A DNA stretch of 64,000 bases from Sva-07 sp963793335 (GCA_963793335.1 CAWBZS010000009.1:124001-188000); one strand, 5' to 3'. Shown: positions 24,743 to 32,956, numbered from the stretch's first letter. Numbers and translations are program-made. The notes: generated by a model from the sequence alone, not told the origin.

Positions 24743-25827
24743 GCCGCCTCCGGCCACTCGCGAAACCACGCCAGCACATCTGGCGACATCGCATACCCGA
24801 TCCGATTCCAGCTGTAGCAACCCTCGGCGCGCTCGACGAACTCGCCGCCGCGGAACACCGGCCCGTCCGGCGTGAAGTCCGCCGTGTACACGAAACGCTC
24901 ATTCGGGTCGCGGAGGAGACGCTGGCGCTGAATCATCGCAGTGAACGTCGAACCGATCGTTCCGACGAAACGACCTGCCCTGGCGGCGACCTCCTGGGTC
25001 ACCAGCCCCAGCGCGTTGTCCTCGTGCCGCGGCAGTGAGAAGAAGTCGAGTCGATGGTCACCGAGGATCACGTCGTTGGCGAACGCGACGTTGCGGAAAC
25101 GCGCCTTCAGCGGGTCGAACAGCTCGTCGGCGCCGTCGACCTCGCTGCAGATCACGAGCAGCTCATCATTGGGAAGGATCGAGGCGACCGTGTCGGCGAC
25201 ATCGTCGGGCGTCACATCGCCGTAGGCCGGGATGCCGATCGTCAGGTCGGATCGGCGCAAGTGCACCGCGTTGAATGCACCGAGGCCTGTTGCGATCTTC
25301 GCCGCCAGCTCCACATATGGCCGGCGGGGACGCACCCCGCGGATCACCGCGTGCAACTGCCGACGCAGCGCCGGCTGCGCGAAGAAGAGGTAGGAGTAGA
25401 AGCCGAGCGGGCGACCGTGGAGTGCAACGACGGGAGCATCGGAGTCGGGCGGTCGCACGAATCGGGTTCGTCCGTTGGCGAAGTCGGACAGTTGCGGGTC
25501 GGCAAGGTCCATCCCACCGTCGCACACGATGACGAGGTGCCCGAATCCGGGCCATTCCAGCTGCTCGGTGCGCGTGTGCTGCAGCGACGCCCACTCCTCG
25601 GGATGGACGACGTCGATGGGAAGCTCCAGCAAGTCGAGCACTCCCGCTGGGCGGCCCTGCGCCTCGGACGGGATCGACGATCGCGGGGCAGGAGGAATCG
25701 GCTGCTCGAACGGGAGCGACAACCGCCGACCGGTGAGAAACGCCAACCCGACCGCCACTTCGACGCCCATGCGGACGTTGGTGAGCAGACCGACATCACG
25801 TTCGAGCCGAAGCACCCCCGCCGTCAT
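24739..25827 (-). CDS. O-fucosyltransferase-like protein (GT-B, PF10250-like)
   Basis: A 362-residue protein with features of the GDP-fucose protein O-fucosyltransferase superfamily: an N-terminal LERDVGLLTNVRMGVEVAVG segment where family members have a GGLGN-type loop, the GDP-sugar binding HLRRSD (His189, Arg191), an ICSEVDG strand and the C-terminal FVGTIGSTFTAMIQRQR matching the STFS-type nucleotide-binding motif. Such enzymes transfer fucose or another deoxysugar to Ser/Thr of proteins or to glycans. ATG 25827 overlaps the stop of the dioxygenase gene. Donor unknown; a GDP-sugar epimerase lies in the same locus. Confidence 0.7.
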   Translation of the reverse strand: MTAGVLRLERDVGLLTNVRMGVEVAVGLAFLTGRRLSLPFEQPIPPAPRSSIPSEAQGRPAGVLDLLELPIDVVHPEEWASLQHTRTEQLEWPGFGHLVIVCDGGMDLADPQLSDFANGRTRFVRPPDSDAPVVALHGRPLGFYSYLFFAQPALRRQLHAVIRGVRPRRPYVELAAKIATGLGAFNAVHLRRSDLTIGIPAYGDVTPDDVADTVASILPNDELLVICSEVDGADELFDPLKARFRNVAFANDVILGDHRLDFFSLPRHEDNALGLVTQEVAARAGRFVGTIGSTFTAMIQRQRLLRDPNERFVYTADFTPDGPVFRGGEFVERAEGCYSWNRIGYAMSPDVLAWFREWPEAA

Positions 25828-27110
25828 GGGCGGAGCGCTTCGGGGAGCAGTTCGGTGGCGCCGTCGGCGCGAGCCTGCTCGATCAGTGTCCAGTAGTCGA
25901 CGTCCCACCCGACGGGGCGGTAGTGCACGAACAGCGAGCAGTACGCGCTCCCATCGAGCGGCTCGGGTCGAGCGTGCGGGCATCGTGCGCTCTCGTAGAG
26001 CAACATCTCGCCCTCCTCCAGCACCACCTCGTGCTCGTTGCCCTGGAGATCCTTGATCCACAGAGGCCACGGCTCACCGGTGTCGTGTGCGATGTGCACG
26101 ATCGAGGAGATGACATGGGTCTCGAGCGAGTCGGTGTGCGGCAAGAGGGTCTGGCCGTGGCGATACACCCGCAGGCCGTACACCGCCGAGGGGACCAGCT
26201 CCTGGCCGGACCAGTCTTCGTGGATCGACTGGAGCGCGAAGGAGAACTGGCCCTTGATGTCCTCGATGTCGATGAAGTCCGGTGTGCCGGTCGGCATGTG
26301 CACCTCATCGGCGATCTCGACACCGTGCCGGTCGATCCGTGCGTCGTAGGCCGCTCGGAGCGCTCGATGCACCGCGGATGGCGTCGTCACCTTGACGAAT
26401 CCGACATCCGTGAAACTCGGTGTGTACCGCTCGGTGAGCGCGGTGCGTATCTCGCGGTCCATCGGCGGGGCCGCCTTGCGATGGTTCGCGTCGTGATACC
26501 AGCCGGTCAGCGTGAACCGTGTGGCACCCGGTGCGTCGGGGTCCCCTGGGACACGAACCGGACGCACCTCGTGGAGTGCATCGCTGGGGAAGAAGACGAT
26601 CATGTTGTCGGCGGGCTCGATCGTCTGGAACGTGTCGGCGGCTTCGTACTGGCCATCGTCGTTGAACCGGTGGTCGTACAGCCTCAGCTCGCCGCCCTCG
26701 AACCGCTTCGGCTGTTCGTGGAAGTAGTAGACGTAGCTCAATCGTCGACCCGAGCTGTTCTGCCATGGCATGCCCAGATCGCCGTGCACGCCGAAGAAGT
26801 CGCCGTCGCGGTGAGCGGTGATCTGCCGTTCGAGGGTTCCGAGACGGAAGTGGGGCACGCCGGTCTCACGACGAGCGTGGGGCAGGATCGCTCGCAGCCG
26901 GCTCTCGAACATCTCGACCACCTCGTCGTCCGGGCTGGCGACACGTGCGCGGCGGAAGGACTCGTCGGCGGTGTCGACGGCGCCATCGGGGCGATCGATG
27001 TGCGCCGCCGTGAACTCGCTGCGGCTGCGAACGAACGCAAGCATCGCGTCGTGTTCGTCCTCGGTGAGAAACCCCTCGATGGCGAGGTGTGGCGTCGGGC
27101 CCTCGTTCAT
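25824..27110 (-). CDS. tandem 2-oxoglutarate/Fe(II) dioxygenase, prolyl-4-hydroxylase-like
   Basis: A 428-residue protein with two double-stranded beta-helix oxygenase domains. Domain 1 (about 10-212) has iron ligands His109-x-Asp111 in FFGVHGDLG and His180 in DALHEVRPV, with the 2-oxoglutarate Arg198 in GATRFTLTGWYH, the pattern of prolyl 4-hydroxylases. Domain 2 (about 235-405) has His325-x-Asp327 in LLPHTDSLETH and probable distal His379 in RCPHARPEP, but no clear 2-oxoglutarate Arg/Lys at the usual distance. Two hydroxylations or one catalytic plus one binding domain are possible. It is third in the operon and overlaps both neighbours by four bases. The adjacent Pro-rich protein is an obvious candidate substrate. 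Confidence 0.85.
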   Translation of the reverse strand: MNEGPTPHLAIEGFLTEDEHDAMLAFVRSRSEFTAAHIDRPDGAVDTADESFRRARVASPDDEVVEMFESRLRAILPHARRETGVPHFRLGTLERQITAHRDGDFFGVHGDLGMPWQNSSGRRLSYVYYFHEQPKRFEGGELRLYDHRFNDDGQYEAADTFQTIEPADNMIVFFPSDALHEVRPVRVPGDPDAPGATRFTLTGWYHDANHRKAAPPMDREIRTALTERYTPSFTDVGFVKVTTPSAVHRALRAAYDARIDRHGVEIADEVHMPTGTPDFIDIEDIKGQFSFALQSIHEDWSGQELVPSAVYGLRVYRHGQTLLPHTDSLETHVISSIVHIAHDTGEPWPLWIKDLQGNEHEVVLEEGEMLLYESARCPHARPEPLDGSAYCSLFVHYRPVGWDVDYWTLIEQARADGATELLPEALRP

Positions 27111-27901
27111 GAGGCAACGACCATACTGTCGATCACTCCCAGGATGTTGGAGGCAGCGATGTCGGCTTCGGCGCGGTCGGATCGGACGGTCGCTGCACAC
27201 CGGGCGACGGACGCGACAGCCTGTGCAGCGCGCCCCGGTGCGATCTCGGCGACCACGGTGTTGTCGAACAACTCGAGCGCCGCCTGCGCGGGTGACACCG
27301 TGGTCGGCTCGAAGACGGCACCGGTCCGGTAGTGCGTGAAGACGACCAACGCTGCTCCGATGGGGCCGTCCGCGACGTCGCCGATCGCACGCGGATCGAC
27401 GATCCGGCGGCCGGTCGGGGTGCGGAGTTGGATGGGCCGCGGGTAGGCGGCGATGTCGCCGTTGCTCATGATGCGGGCGTACTCGTCCGAGTAGTAGACC
27501 GCTCCCGCGCTGACCAACGCATGCACCAGCGTCGACTTGCCGGCGTGAGACCGCCCGGGCAAGACGATGGCACGACCGCGCCAGGCGACGACACCGGCGT
27601 GGACGAAGACATCATCGGGTGCGTGGAGCGCAATGCTCAGATGCAGGTCGTCGATCAGGTCGTCGACCGTGGTACCGATTCGTTCGATCGGCCGCGTTCG
27701 TTGCGTGTCGTGACGTTCGAAGCGTTCGCTGCCATCTCGGCCCCGCACCGACCGATAGCAGAGCGTCGGCGTGGCGTTGCTCGGCAACGGTGCGGCGAAG
27801 TCGAGACGGCCAGTGAGGCGTTCGAGCGTCCGGTCGGAGAGGTCGAACCCGATGAGCGCCCCGCCGACGAACCGAAACGTGACAGGCGCCGCAGTGGTCA
27901 T
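27107..27901 (-). CDS. HPr kinase-like P-loop protein
   Basis: A 264-residue protein with an HPr-kinase/phosphorylase-like fold: the Walker A loop VLPGRSHAGKSTLVHALVSA is followed by a YYSDEYA segment, where HprK enzymes have their catalytic acidic loop. No HPr gene is nearby. Such solitary HprK-like proteins often accompany PqqD-domain proteins in actinobacterial and lasso-peptide loci, where one member is known to phosphorylate a peptide Ser. Here it may phosphorylate the Ser/Thr-rich PqqD-domain protein or a glycan precursor (inference). It begins 32 bases after the PqqD gene and overlaps the dioxygenase gene. Confidence 0.75.
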   Translation of the reverse strand: MTTAAPVTFRFVGGALIGFDLSDRTLERLTGRLDFAAPLPSNATPTLCYRSVRGRDGSERFERHDTQRTRPIERIGTTVDDLIDDLHLSIALHAPDDVFVHAGVVAWRGRAIVLPGRSHAGKSTLVHALVSAGAVYYSDEYARIMSNGDIAAYPRPIQLRTPTGRRIVDPRAIGDVADGPIGAALVVFTHYRTGAVFEPTTVSPAQAALELFDNTVVAEIAPGRAAQAVASVARCAATVRSDRAEADIAASNILGVIDSMVVAS

Positions 27902-27933
27902 GTTGGTGCGCAGCGACAGGACCGGCCAGGAAG

Positions 27934-28551
27934 TCAGGCCGTGGGCGAAGGGAATCCTTCTGACGGCGTCGGCGACGGCGTGATGCTCGGAGCGGGAGCT
28001 GGGGTGACGGCGGGAGCCGGCGTCGCCCGGGTGGTGGTCGTGGTGGATTGCGTCGGCGACGGCGTGACGGCGGGAGCCGGCGTTGCCTGGGTGGTGGTCG
28101 TGGTGGATTGCGTCGGCGACGGGGTGGCCTGCGTGGTCGTCGTGGTCGTCGAGGAGGTGGTCGGGGCAACGGGCGAACCCTGTGCGGCGGCCGACGGGGC
28201 CTTGATCGTCTCCACCACCGGCAGCGCGGCCAGGGCGGCTGCTCCGACACCGAACTGGGTGATGAGGTCGCGGCGACCGAGGCTCTTCGGGCGCGCCACG
28301 TGGAGTTCGATCAGGTCGGCGTCTGCGAGCTCGCCGAGCGCCAACCACACCGCGTCGTCGCTGGACGGTCCGAGACCTGCCGCCTCGAGTGCGCCCTTCA
28401 TCGACTCGACGGAGTTCGTTCCGTCACACATCTCGAACACGAGGGCCGCACTCCGGTTGAGCGCTGTGGCTTCGCTCCGCGCGGGATTGAAGACCAGCAT
28501 TTCGTCGTTGATGACCTCGACCGAGAGATCGTCGCGTCGTGTTGCAACCAT
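27934..28551 (-). CDS. PqqD-domain protein with internal twin-arginine segment and Pro/Thr/Ser/Ala repeat tail
   Basis: A 205-residue three-part protein. Residues 8-88 are a PqqD-like winged-helix domain (EVINDEMLVFNPARSEATAL, VWLALGELADADLI), a fold that binds peptide substrates of modifying enzymes. Residues 91-124 look like an internal Tat signal: SLGRRDLITQF, a hydrophobic GVGAAALAALPVV and an APSAAAQ cleavage-like site. Residues 125-205 are low complexity: Thr runs and AP, TP, SP, VTP dipeptides in 20-residue repeats, resembling glycomodules of plant arabinogalactan proteins. The start is fixed by AAAGG upstream of ATG 28551. It heads the operon with kinase, hydroxylase and glycosyltransferase genes, so its tail is the best candidate acceptor. 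Function is inferred. Confidence 0.82.
   Translation of the reverse strand: MVATRRDDLSVEVINDEMLVFNPARSEATALNRSAALVFEMCDGTNSVESMKGALEAAGLGPSSDDAVWLALGELADADLIELHVARPKSLGRRDLITQFGVGAAALAALPVVETIKAPSAAAQGSPVAPTTSSTTTTTTQATPSPTQSTTTTTQATPAPAVTPSPTQSTTTTTRATPAPAVTPAPAPSITPSPTPSEGFPSPTA
27985..28149 (-). repeat. 60-base tandem repeat encoding Thr/Pro-rich units
   Basis: Two full units (28045-28104 and 27985-28044) and a shortened unit (28105-28149) encode TTTTTQATPAPAVTPSPTQS-like 20-residue repeats. Copies differ by few bases, indicating recent duplication and probable length variation among strains. Confidence 0.85.
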
Positions 28552-28671
28552 GGTGATTCGCCTTTCAGACCGTGAGCGCTGACAAGCTCGAAACCCTAGC
28601 AGCGTCGTACTCGGCCGTCGATCCTTTGGCCTCGCTGGTCGGTTGCGGTCACGACGACTAGATTGTCGCCG
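28552..28671. promoter_or_regulatory. divergent promoter region of the glycosylation-like locus
   Basis: A 120-base region between the PqqD gene and the second GlcNAc-transferase-like gene. On the plus strand TAGATT (28659-28664) lies seven bases before the ATG, a leaderless -10 box. On the minus strand the PqqD gene has a Shine-Dalgarno sequence, so its promoter lies further inside; no clear hexamers were found. Confidence 0.45.
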
Positions 28672-30378
28672 ATGGTCAGGGGCGGTGCACAACCCGATGC
28701 CGCGGAGCCGGGGTCACCGACGGCCTGGCGCCTCACCACGAAGGCGACTGCGGGTGGATTCGCCTGGGATCTGCGCCGCCTTCGCCTGCTTCACGAGAAC
28801 GAGGAGGTGACGGGAGTGCTCACGGCGTCGGGGGACGCCGGGGAGGCCTTCGGCGTGGGCAACACCGCGAGCGACGACGGCCTGGTGTGGGGTGGCCGAC
28901 CCGACGAGACCGGGCGGTTCCACATCACCGTCGCTGCACCATTCGGTGACCTCCCCGTCGACACGATCGTGCTCGATCAGCCGAGCCGACACTGGGCGCG
29001 TTCGGTGGTGGTCGAGCGTCGAGACGCGGAAGGTTCCTGGCGCACCTGGCGTCACTTCGGTCATCTCGAGCGGGGCCGCAACGAGCTGGTGATCGATGCA
29101 CCACCGACGACCTTGCGTGACGAGTCACCCGAGCGCCGACGCCGGTCGACACGTTCTCGTGCAGCACCGACCGTACCGGAGTTCGAGTTCGGCCGCTTCG
29201 ACGACCGGCGAATTCTGGTGGCGATCGCCGCCTATCGGGACCCGGAACTCCCCACGACGATCGCGCACGCGATCACGCAGGCGGCGTACCCCGAACACCT
29301 TCGGTTCGCGATCTGCCATCAGTTCGACGACGCCACTGCAGGCCTGCTCGAACCCTGGGCCGACGACCCTCGGTTCACGATCGATGCGGTGCACCACTCG
29401 GAGTCACTCGGGTGCTGCTGGGCACGGAATCGCACCTTTGCGATGTTCGACGACGAGCCCTATCTGTTGCAGGTCGATGCGCACACACGGTTCGCCGCTC
29501 GCTGGGATGCCCGGTTCATCGACATGCTCGAGTCCACGGGTTCCGACCTGCCGGTCCTCACGACCTATCCCTCCCGATACACCGTCGACGACGGCGGCGA
29601 CACCGTCTACGACACCCACTCCGGGGTGCAACGGTTGTACGTCGACGAGGTCACGCCAGATCTCACGACCGTGCAGCGAACCAGCCCCGTCGCCGACCTC
29701 TCCCGCCCAGGGCCCTCCCCCACGCTCGCCGCCGGCCTGATCTTCACCCGCGGGCACTTCTGCAGGGACGTCGACTACGACCCGGAGATCTACTTCGCCG
29801 GCGAGGAGATCAGCCTCGCCGCACGAGCGTTCACGAGCGGCTACGACCTGTTCCACCCCAACGAGACCCTGGTCTGGCATCTCTACGACCACGATCACCC
29901 GAAGCACTGGGAAGACCACCGCACCCACACCGACGCCCATGCCGACGCCGTCGTGCGGCTCCGCACGCTCTTCCAGGGCGACGCGGCCTCGCTCGGCAGG
30001 TACGGCCTCGGTTCGAAGCGGTCGCTCGTCGACTTCGAGCGCTTCGCGGGCATCGACCTCGGGGCGAACCCCATCGCCGCTGACGGGTCGTTGACGATCA
30101 CCATCGACCGATCGGCGATCGAGCCGCGAGACGACTACCTCGCCTTCGTGGTCGTCCTCCTCGATCACTCGGGCCAGGAAGTGCAACGACACGACATCCA
30201 TGCCCCGAACGTGCTCGATCTGTCGTGCGCGACGGTCCGGTTGCGCGACCCTGCACCCGACGCAGAGCACTACGTCGTGCTCGCCATCACGCGCCGTGGC
30301 CTCGTCGGCGAGATCACGGTTCGGCCGATTCGCCGCGGACGACATCTCGTACCGGATCCGGTCGGAGGGTCGAGATGA
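28672..30378 (+). CDS. glycosyltransferase of the PF11397-like GlcNAc-transferase family, copy 2, with extra N- and C-terminal domains
   Basis: A 568-residue protein in three parts. Residues 1-150 form a beta-rich module (GEAFGVGNTASDDGLVWGG, VDTIVLDQPSRHW) like a carbohydrate-binding sandwich. Residues 178-450 are the glycosyltransferase: ILVAIAAYRDPELPTTIA, ESLGCCWARNRTFAMF, LLQVDAHTRFAARWD, YFAGEEISLAARAFTSGYDLF and ETLVWHLYDHD, closer to the family consensus than copy 1. The last 110 residues are another beta-rich region. No signal peptide is seen. It starts 120 bases from the divergent PqqD gene, with a leaderless-type -10 box, and its stop overlaps the epimerase start. Confidence 0.83.
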   Translation: MVRGGAQPDAAEPGSPTAWRLTTKATAGGFAWDLRRLRLLHENEEVTGVLTASGDAGEAFGVGNTASDDGLVWGGRPDETGRFHITVAAPFGDLPVDTIVLDQPSRHWARSVVVERRDAEGSWRTWRHFGHLERGRNELVIDAPPTTLRDESPERRRRSTRSRAAPTVPEFEFGRFDDRRILVAIAAYRDPELPTTIAHAITQAAYPEHLRFAICHQFDDATAGLLEPWADDPRFTIDAVHHSESLGCCWARNRTFAMFDDEPYLLQVDAHTRFAARWDARFIDMLESTGSDLPVLTTYPSRYTVDDGGDTVYDTHSGVQRLYVDEVTPDLTTVQRTSPVADLSRPGPSPTLAAGLIFTRGHFCRDVDYDPEIYFAGEEISLAARAFTSGYDLFHPNETLVWHLYDHDHPKHWEDHRTHTDAHADAVVRLRTLFQGDAASLGRYGLGSKRSLVDFERFAGIDLGANPIAADGSLTITIDRSAIEPRDDYLAFVVVLLDHSGQEVQRHDIHAPNVLDLSCATVRLRDPAPDAEHYVVLAITRRGLVGEITVRPIRRGRHLVPDPVGGSR

Positions 30379-31361
30379 CCGCGGGCAGCGTTCGGCCGGT
30401 GCTCGTCGCCGGGGCAGGCGGATTCATCGGCGGGCACCTCGTGGCGTCGTTGCTCGCGGACGGGTACACCGTGCGAGCGGTCGACATCAAGCCACTGGAG
30501 CGCTGGTACCAGACTCACTCCGACGTCGAGAACGTCGTCGCCGACCTGCGTCTGCGAGATGATGCGTTCGCCGCCGTCCGAGGCACGAGCGCCGTGTACA
30601 ACCTCGCCTGCAACATGGGTGGCATGGGGTTCATCGAGAGCAACAAGGCCGCCTGCATGCTCAACGTGCTCATCGACACCCATCTGCTCGAGGCAGCCCG
30701 TGACGAACAACTCGACTCGTTCTTCTACGCATCGACAGCGTGTGTGTATCCCAGCTCGCTGCAGAACGACCCGGCCGTCACCGCACTCAAGGAGGGCGAC
30801 ACCTACCCGGCCGACCCCGAGGACGGCTACGGCTGGCAGAAGCTGTTCGGCGAGCGGTTGTGCCAGAACTACAGCGAGGACTACGGCATCCCGGTCCGGG
30901 TCGGCCGGTACCACAACGTGTACGGACCCAACGGCACCTGGGACGGTGGCCGGGAGAAGGCTCCGGCTGCGATCTGCCGGAAGGTGGCCGACGCGGTGCT
31001 GTCTCGGCGTCACGAGATCGAGATCTGGGGCGACGGGGAGCAGACCCGAAGTTTCATGTTCATCGACGACGGCGTCGAGGGAACCAGGCGGCTGGCCGCG
31101 AGCGCGATCGATCGACCGTTGAACATCGGCAGCTCAGAGCTCGTGTCGATCAATCAGCTGGTCGACATCGTGTCGTCGATCGCCGGCGTCGAGCTCGAAC
31201 GTCGGTACGTCACCGCTGCGCCTCAGGGTGTGCGCGGCCGCAACAGCGACAACACCGAGATCCAGGCGTCGTTGGGGTGGCAGCCGTCGATCACGCTCCG
31301 CGCCGGTCTGGAGCAGACCTATGCGTGGATCCACGATCAGGTCGCCGCTGCACGACGTTGA
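30375..31361 (+). CDS. NAD-dependent sugar epimerase, GDP-mannose 3,5-epimerase-like
   Basis: A 328-residue extended short-chain dehydrogenase. It has the Rossmann GAGGFIGGH (13-21), YNLACNMGGMGFIESNKA, catalytic Cys in STACVYPSS, the YGWQK Tyr/Lys pair, RYHNVYGPNGTWDGGREKAP and GVRGRNSDNTEI. These blocks match plant GDP-D-mannose 3,5-epimerase, which makes GDP-L-galactose and GDP-L-gulose. It is translationally coupled to the glycosyltransferase, so it may supply that enzyme or the O-fucosyltransferase-like one with a GDP-sugar. The exact substrate is inferred. Confidence 0.85.
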   Translation: MTAGSVRPVLVAGAGGFIGGHLVASLLADGYTVRAVDIKPLERWYQTHSDVENVVADLRLRDDAFAAVRGTSAVYNLACNMGGMGFIESNKAACMLNVLIDTHLLEAARDEQLDSFFYASTACVYPSSLQNDPAVTALKEGDTYPADPEDGYGWQKLFGERLCQNYSEDYGIPVRVGRYHNVYGPNGTWDGGREKAPAAICRKVADAVLSRRHEIEIWGDGEQTRSFMFIDDGVEGTRRLAASAIDRPLNIGSSELVSINQLVDIVSSIAGVELERRYVTAAPQGVRGRNSDNTEIQASLGWQPSITLRAGLEQTYAWIHDQVAAARR

Positions 31362-31380
31362 TCGACGCCATCGTCCGGCA

Positions 31381-32175
31381 CTACATCCACAGCTGGCGAC
31401 GATCGACGTATCGCCACAGTGCTGTCGCCCGTTCCACAGGGAAGTGCTGTAGACGCAGGTGGGCCGCCGACGTCGTGGTGATCCGGTCGAGGGCCTCGCT
31501 GATCGACAGGTCCGGCGTGATGATCTCGGAGAAGCCGGCGAGCTGGCGGTGGTGCTCGAGCATCAGCCCCACGGCGACATCGTCGGGCAGGTCATAGCGC
31601 AATTGGTCCCGACGCTCGACGAGGCGCCTGGCCTCGTCGGCGTTCAACAGATAGCCCGACCCCGACACGAACGAGTTGCCCGGGTAGCGATCGAGTTCGG
31701 ACAGATCGGCAACGCTTCGGCCGGGGCCCACATGGCCGTGATGCAGCAGGTTCGCTCGGAGCGCATCGCCCCACACCAGCTGGCCCGAGTAGCCGATGTC
31801 GGCGCTCGACTGCACGAACCGATCGAACGCCGACAGCATCAGCATGCTGCTCAGGTTCGTGCGGAAGAACAGGTCGTACCGGCCACCGAGCACGTCGAAC
31901 GCATGAATCGTCTTGCTCAGGATCCCCGGCACATTGACGGTCCGGAAGGGCTCGGGCACCAGGCGGCCGGCGTCAGGCTCGGGGTCCTCGATCACGTTGT
32001 CGACGATGTGGTCATACGCAGCCGTGGTGCAACCGTGCTCGGTCAGGAGATACACATCGATGTGCGGCACCTGGGCCGCGGTGTGACGGATCAGGTCGGT
32101 CCAGTACGACGCGATGTAGTGGCGGTACACCGGCTGGTTCGTGGCCGCGATGACCACGACCGCAATCCGCTTCAC
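31381..32175 (-). CDS. probable glycosyltransferase, family not assigned
   Basis: A 264-residue soluble protein starting with a beta strand, VKRIAVVVIAATNQPVYRHY, like a GT-A nucleotide-sugar fold. It contains YDLFFRTNLSSMLMLSAFD, a motif I associate with unclassified bacterial and viral glycosyltransferases, PGNSFVSGSGYLL, and LPDDVAVGLML, which resembles the acceptor-site DDV segment. The GTG start overlaps the stop of the sulfotransferase gene (GTGA). It is convergent with the epimerase gene 19 bases away. Assignment rests on pattern, not on a strong family match. Confidence 0.55.
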   Translation of the reverse strand: MKRIAVVVIAATNQPVYRHYIASYWTDLIRHTAAQVPHIDVYLLTEHGCTTAAYDHIVDNVIEDPEPDAGRLVPEPFRTVNVPGILSKTIHAFDVLGGRYDLFFRTNLSSMLMLSAFDRFVQSSADIGYSGQLVWGDALRANLLHHGHVGPGRSVADLSELDRYPGNSFVSGSGYLLNADEARRLVERRDQLRYDLPDDVAVGLMLEHHRQLAGFSEIITPDLSISEALDRITTTSAAHLRLQHFPVERATALWRYVDRRQLWM

Positions 32176-32858
32176 GTCGGCACCGTCTGGATCCGTTCGT
32201 AGCCGAACCACTCGAAATCCCGGTCGTACACCTGGTTGACCACGGCGAGCGTTTGATCCGTGTAGTAGTCGGCGAGGTCCAACGGCTTCCGCGCCTCACC
32301 AAACGGTCGGCTCGGCACATGCCATCGGCGATACAGCGGCTCGAGGTCGTCGCGCAACCGCTCGAACCGGACGATCTCGACCGCTGGGTCGAGCTGGCCC
32401 GATGCGTCGCACACGTACTGCCATTGGGGGCGGAGGTGGATCAGCACGTTGGCGTGGTCTCGGTCGGCCAGCGAGATGTAGCGCGACCAGTTGTGTGCCA
32501 GATCCAGTGGGATCGCCGCCACCAGTGCATCGAACGTCTCGAATGCGGTGAGGTCCGGCGCGTGGTCGTCGACGACGAGGCGACGGCGCCAGTGGTACTC
32601 GGAGATCAGACGTTGGTACGGATTCCTGACCACCGCAAACGTGTCCAGCCCAGCGGTGTCGCCGCGGGAGAGCTCGTGGAGTTCGACCAACGACAGGTGG
32701 TGGTCCTCGTACCAGCGGTCCGGCCGCCGGGTCCGGCCGTACCAGCTTCGAGCGTTCCACTGCATGTCGTCGAGATCGGCGAACTGCTGCTCGATCGTCG
32801 TGCCCGCGGTCTTCGGTATGTGAACATGAGCGACACGATGGTTTCGGTAGACAGGCAC
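32172..32858 (-). CDS. sulfotransferase family protein (carbohydrate type)
   Basis: A 228-residue PAPS-dependent sulfotransferase. The 5'-phosphosulfate loop is VAHVHIPKTAGTTIEQQF near the N-terminus and the 3'-phosphate motif is FAVVRNPYQRLISEYHWRRR, as in PF03567-type carbohydrate sulfotransferases. The start is uncertain: the GTG at 32858 places the loop at the usual distance, while an ATG at 32945 would add 29 residues and almost touch the divergent gene. It is coupled to the downstream glycosyltransferase. Probably sulfates a glycan of this locus (inference). Confidence 0.78.
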   Translation of the reverse strand: MPVYRNHRVAHVHIPKTAGTTIEQQFADLDDMQWNARSWYGRTRRPDRWYEDHHLSLVELHELSRGDTAGLDTFAVVRNPYQRLISEYHWRRRLVVDDHAPDLTAFETFDALVAAIPLDLAHNWSRYISLADRDHANVLIHLRPQWQYVCDASGQLDPAVEIVRFERLRDDLEPLYRRWHVPSRPFGEARKPLDLADYYTDQTLAVVNQVYDRDFEWFGYERIQTVPT

Positions 32859-32956
32859 GTGATCAATCAAGGTCGTCGCAAGCGCAGGCGGACATCGCCC
32901 TCCACACCGAGAGTAGATCGGAGCGACCCACTCGCACAGTTCCACGGAGCCCGCCG

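Noticed and set aside
21822..28551. Lasso-peptide or PQQ biosynthesis cluster, suggested by PqqD, HPr-kinase-like and nucleotidyltransferase genes
   Set aside because: No asparagine-synthetase-like cyclase, leader protease, radical SAM PqqE or precursor peptide is present; the PqqD protein is fused to a Pro/Thr tail and lies among glycosyltransferases.
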